The notes under the pieces: generated by a model
What the model was told of the DNA's origin: nothing
Seen by the model: the letters and a program-made list of their open reading frames with translations, nothing else
Databases searched by the model: none
Position numbers and translations under genes: made by a program
In this document: one piece after another, positions 61,281 through 64,000 of the stretch
How positions within the stretch are numbered: the first letter of the stretch is position 1
Layout: each line of letters opens with the position of its first letter
Assembly: GCA_965224535.1 (NCBI GenBank)
Contig: CBDCZR010000022.1
Coordinates: 62,001-126,000, forward strand
Direction: 5' to 3'
Source of the DNA: JBCDHN01 sp965224535
Lineage (GTDB): Bacteria > Verrucomicrobiota > Verrucomicrobiia > Verrucomicrobiales > DEV007
DNA length: 64,000 nt

Positions 61281-61652
61281 ATGTTTCGCGAAGTCCTTCA
61301 AGGCAAGATCCACAAAGCCACGGTTACCGAAGCCGATGTGAACTACGTCGGTAGCATCACCATCGACGAGGACCTCATCGAGCGGGTGGGATTTTGGAAC
61401 GGCCAAAAGGTCCTGGTGGTCAGCAACACCACCGGCGCCCGGCTGGAGACCTACATCATCCCCGGGCAGCGCGGAAGCGGGCGCATTGGGATGAACGGAG
61501 CCGCTGCGCACCTAATCAACGCCGGGGAAGAGATCATCATCATCGGCTTTTGCTTTTCGGACAAGCCGATCGAGCCCACGGCCATTTTGGTCGATCGAAA
61601 CAACCGGTTTGTGAAGGAACTGGACGAAGCGGCGGTTCCGGTGGGCGGGTGA
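61281..61652 (+). CDS. panD: Aspartate 1-decarboxylase
   Basis: PanD makes beta-alanine from aspartate for pantothenate and coenzyme A. The 123-residue proenzyme carries the self-cleavage site at Gly24-Ser25 (NYVGSITID); Ser25 becomes the pyruvoyl group. Other family blocks: MFREVLQGKIHKATVTEAD at the start, NGAAAHLINAGEEIIIIGF. ATG 61281 fits the family N-terminus; the upstream in-frame ATG at 61143 is not conserved. Other pan genes are not present. Confidence 0.96.
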   Translation: MFREVLQGKIHKATVTEADVNYVGSITIDEDLIERVGFWNGQKVLVVSNTTGARLETYIIPGQRGSGRIGMNGAAAHLINAGEEIIIIGFCFSDKPIEPTAILVDRNNRFVKELDEAAVPVGG

Positions 61653-61725
61653 CCCAATGCGGCGGCCCTGGCGATTCTTCGGACTGGCCCTAAGGTCGGC
61701 TCATGGCCGACAAGAAACCAAATCG

Positions 61726-62616
61726 CTAGTCGAAAAACGGGAACAATCGCCGAAATTCCGCCTTGCTCGGCATCCGGCCGTACTCGCACACCTCAAACGC
61801 CTCCGCCGCCTTCACCGCGGCGCCTTTTTCCTCACCGTACCACTCGATCAGCACGTCTCGGTACCTTTCGGCGATCCTCCCGTGGCGCGTTTCCCAGCTT
61901 TGACGCAAACGCGCCAGGCGGCGTTCGGGATCGTCCTGAAACCGCTGCTTCGCCGTCTCCGGGTTTCCCAGCGCGCCACCTTCGTAAACCTGCGATTCGA
62001 GCGCATCGATGGCCTGGACCTTTTTGTCGAAAACGTCATCGATCGAGATCGCGATATCCGGCTCGAAGGGATAGGGTTTGGTGAACCGGTCGGGGAAGAA
62101 GAAAAAATACGCGTTTTTCTTCAACGGCGGCGAATCCGGGCAAAAATTGGGCACCGAGACCATGAACGCCGCATCCTGCACCAACACGCCGGTGTAGCGG
62201 TGATCCGGGTGATAATCCCACGGCCGATGCGAGAAAACCAGGTCCGCCTGCCAATTGCGAATCAAGCGGGTGATTTTCTTGCGATTTTCAAGCGAAGGGA
62301 CCAGCTCGCCATCGTGAATATCGAGCACCTCCACCTCCCAACCGCCGCGTTTGGCCGCTTCCTTGACCTCGGCCGTGCGGCGTTTGGCCAACTCACCGCC
62401 AGACATCTCCCAGTGGCCGATGTCGCCGTTCGTCACCGACACCAGCTTCACTTTGTGCCCCAGCGCGACCCATTTGGCAGCGCAACCGCCGATTTGGAAC
62501 TCCGGATCGTCCGGGTGCGCGCCGAAGGCGATGATGCGCAGCGGTTCATCCGCAATTAACGGTGAGTTGCAAGCGAGGAACAGAAAAACCGGCGGGAGGA
62601 GCTTGGAGAATTTCAT
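61726..62616 (-). CDS. Secreted PIG-L family deacetylase
   Basis: This is a 296-residue PIG-L/LmbE-type zinc-dependent deacetylase. The zinc site AHPDD is at 33-37 (with EFQIGG) and the second zinc ligand in YHPDHRYTG. A signal peptide (MKFSKLLPPVFLFLACNS) indicates a periplasmic or lipoprotein location (Cys16 could be a lipobox, but the fit is poor). Related secreted proteins deacetylate N-acetylated sugars. It is convergent with panD, 73 bases from its end. Confidence 0.9.
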   Translation of the reverse strand: MKFSKLLPPVFLFLACNSPLIADEPLRIIAFGAHPDDPEFQIGGCAAKWVALGHKVKLVSVTNGDIGHWEMSGGELAKRRTAEVKEAAKRGGWEVEVLDIHDGELVPSLENRKKITRLIRNWQADLVFSHRPWDYHPDHRYTGVLVQDAAFMVSVPNFCPDSPPLKKNAYFFFFPDRFTKPYPFEPDIAISIDDVFDKKVQAIDALESQVYEGGALGNPETAKQRFQDDPERRLARLRQSWETRHGRIAERYRDVLIEWYGEEKGAAVKAAEAFEVCEYGRMPSKAEFRRLFPFFD

Positions 62617-62732
62617 GGGCTCCCTTTAACGCCGATCGCCGCCTTTGCAACCAACCGAAAAATTGGCCGAGAGAGGCAGTTGGCGGGTTTTCATTGACGC
62701 AACCCGCCGGCTCATCCAGCTTTGGGCGAATT

Positions 62733-62829
62733 GGAGAGAGATGGGTGCCTGGTGGCCCCCGCGGTCTTCAAAACCGTTGTCGACGAGTGATCCTCGCCGA
62801 GGTTGGTTCGATTCCTTCCCTCTCCGCCA
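62733..62829 (+). tRNA. selC: tRNA-Sec (anticodon UCA), with some weak pairing
   Basis: The sequence starts GGAGAGAG and ends CCCTCTCC-G-CCA. The anticodon loop CTTCAAA in GCGGT-CTTCAAA-ACCGT is identical to the loop of known tRNA-Sec and reads UCA. An extended D stem with GGTGG and a long variable arm (CGACGAG-TGATC-CTCGCCG) match the tRNA-Sec plan, and the length is 97 bases. Oddities: one A-C pair in the acceptor and two U-U oppositions in the T stem (GTTGG / CCTTC). It may be functional or slightly decayed. No selA, selB or selD is in the window. Confidence 0.8.
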
Positions 62830-62832
62830 ATT

Positions 62833-63175
62833 TTAGGATGGGCTTCCAGACGCATCAAAGGCGTCGTCATCTGTATCGGAGACCACCCCAGGTTGACCGT
62901 GAACCCAGACCAATCCGTCGATGTGCTCGTTCAGGTCATCGTTCACGTTTTGCCAAAGCGGGTCTAACAGAAACTCAACACCCTCCCTGCGGGCGACCTT
63001 TGCGGCAGGGACAAAGTCGCTGTCTCCCGTAACGAGAATAATGGAGTCAACCTGCTTCTTGAGAGTCAGCGTCGTGACGTCGATGCCAATTCGCATGTCC
63101 AGCAGGAACGAGGCGAGACAATCGTTTGACGAAGAATGCTCCGTCAATAAGGACGGCAATTCGACGGATTCTCAT
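62833..63175 (-). pseudogene. NYN-domain RNase-like gene with internal deletion and frameshift
   Basis: From ATG 63175 the frame reads MRIRRIAVLIDGAFFVKRL, the first strand of an NYN (PIN-like) domain with its catalytic-type Asp. Immediately after, the other frame carries the late strands VDSIILVTGDSDFVPAAKVA and REGVEFLLDPLW, ending at 62833. The central ~130 residues of the family are missing and the frames differ, so this is a deletion. It ends 3 bases after the tRNA-Sec gene. Residues 1-64 and the following part would not make an active nuclease. Confidence 0.65.
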
Positions 63176-63320
63176 GGCTGATTTTGGGCACAAAAAGGCC
63201 CCAGGATTTCTGGCCACCCAAAATCTACGAGTGGACATACTTTCAAGGAGCGGATGCAGTCACGTTAGCTGCTCACAGAGCCAAATCAAATTCTTATTTC
63301 TTGTCAACTCGTGCGTTCCC

Positions 63321-64000
63321 TCACTTGACTTGGGTGATGATCCTCGCTCCGCGTTTGTAGGTTAGGTAGGAGTAAACCCATTGCCAAAAAACGGCTACTT
63401 TGTTGCGAAATCCGATCAAAAACAGCAGGTGGATGAAGAGCCACATAAGCCAGGCGAGGTAACCGGTGAATTTGAGCCCGCCGCTCTCCGCCACGGCGGC
63501 GCTGCGGCCAATAGTGGCCATGTTGCCTTTGTCGAAGTATTTGAACGGTCCGGTTTGGCCGCGCAACAAACGCCGGGCCACGTAGCCGCCCATTTGAATC
63601 GCGGCGGGACACAGGCCGGGCACGGGCTTGCCGTTGGCGTCGACAAGATGGGCGATGTCGCCGACCGCGAAGACTTCCGGGTAACCTGGCAAGCTAAGAT
63701 CCGGCTCGACCATGATTCGTCCCGCGTGGTCGGTTTCCACGCCGAGTTGGCGCGTGAACGCGGGCGCTTCGACGCCGGCGGCCCAAAGCACGTTGGCCGT
63801 TTCGATTCGCTCACCGGCAACCACCACGTAGCCCTCCCCCACGTCCTCAACGGCTGAATTGACGCGCACTTCCACGCCCATTCCCACCAGGCGGCGGCTG
63901 GTGTAGGCGGAGAGATCCTCCGGGTACATGGTGAGGAGCCTGTCAGACCTCTCCACGAGAACGATCCGGGCATCGCGCGGGTTGATGCGCCGAAAATCGT
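63321..64000 (-). CDS. ndh: Type II NADH dehydrogenase (NDH-2), C-terminal part, runs off the window
   Basis: This is a FAD-dependent NADH:quinone oxidoreductase. Visible are VLVERSDRLL and YTSRRLVGMGVEVR in the second Rossmann domain, then ANVLWAAGVEAPAFTRQLG, the FAD contact YPEVFAVGDIAHL and AAIQMGGYVARRLL with FKYFDKGNMATIGR. It ends in the membrane-association helices (LAWLMWLFIHLLFLIGFRNK). The N-terminus lies beyond position 64000. It feeds electrons to quinone without pumping protons. It is the last gene, on the minus strand. Confidence 0.93.
   Translation of the reverse strand, partial: DFRRINPRDARIVLVERSDRLLTMYPEDLSAYTSRRLVGMGVEVRVNSAVEDVGEGYVVVAGERIETANVLWAAGVEAPAFTRQLGVETDHAGRIMVEPDLSLPGYPEVFAVGDIAHLVDANGKPVPGLCPAAIQMGGYVARRLLRGQTGPFKYFDKGNMATIGRSAAVAESGGLKFTGYLAWLMWLFIHLLFLIGFRNKVAVFWQWVYSYLTYKRGARIITQVK

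Overview
The window reads as one chromosomal stretch of a GC-rich, heterotrophic Verrucomicrobiota-like bacterium; Planctomycetota is the main alternative. The evidence is the gene mix: three secreted sulfatases plus a broken fourth, a sialidase-like protein, DUF1552 and DUF1592 proteins, a PSD1-type cytochrome with DUF1549/DUF1553, NnrS, a large VWA protein, and housekeeping genes at ordinary scattered positions (pyrE, recQ, folD, asnS, gpmI, tcdA, panD, ndh, tRNA-Gln, tRNA-Sec).

Layout. 0.1-6.4 kb: minus-strand membrane protein, sulfatase, pyrE, Uma2 protein and phosphodiester glycosidase, then an ECF sigma factor that starts back to back with the glycosidase. 6.4-12.3 kb: a minus-strand redox and membrane cluster (GbsR-type regulator, DCC/MBOAT_2 fusion, two related four-helix membrane proteins, TIGR01777 epimerase, DUF2071 protein, DoxX-like protein), interrupted by a plus-strand Rpn/PD-(D/E)XK gene. 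12.5-16.8 kb: VWA protein and second sulfatase. 16.9-18.8 kb: an array of 54-bp hairpin repeats directly in front of an ATPase with a nuclease-like C-terminus. 19-30 kb: recQ, nnrS, folD, asnS (with a duplicated 3' end), tRNA-Gln, gpmI, tcdA and an HD-domain protein.

30.3-45.1 kb is a decaying polysaccharide region. It holds a sulfatase with a shift at a nine-C run, a truncated sulfatase, pieces of a sialate O-acetylesterase-like protein, an SGNH hydrolase, an alpha/beta hydrolase, and the N-terminal domain of a chondroitin-ABC-lyase-like protein split by an IS630 element. Interleaved is a minus-strand regulatory or conflict operon (34.7-41.9 kb). It encodes a sigma-like protein, an anti-sigma-like protein, a truncated Lon-like protease domain, the C-terminal part of a STAND-like protein and small membrane proteins; an IS1634-like element with 15-bp direct repeats splits one of these.

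43.7-49.3 kb: two near-identical IS630 copies flank a TIR-TM gene, a DnaJ-type zinc-finger gene and divergent helical-repeat genes. 49.5-64 kb: PQQ-propeller protein, peptidoglycan-hydrolase-like protein, DUF1552, DUF1592 and PSD1 proteins, sialidase-like protein, panD, PIG-L deacetylase, tRNA-Sec, a broken NYN gene, and ndh running off the window end.

Several otherwise well-conserved genes carry single-base shifts, some at homopolymers. Each could be real decay or a sequencing error; the sequence alone cannot decide this.
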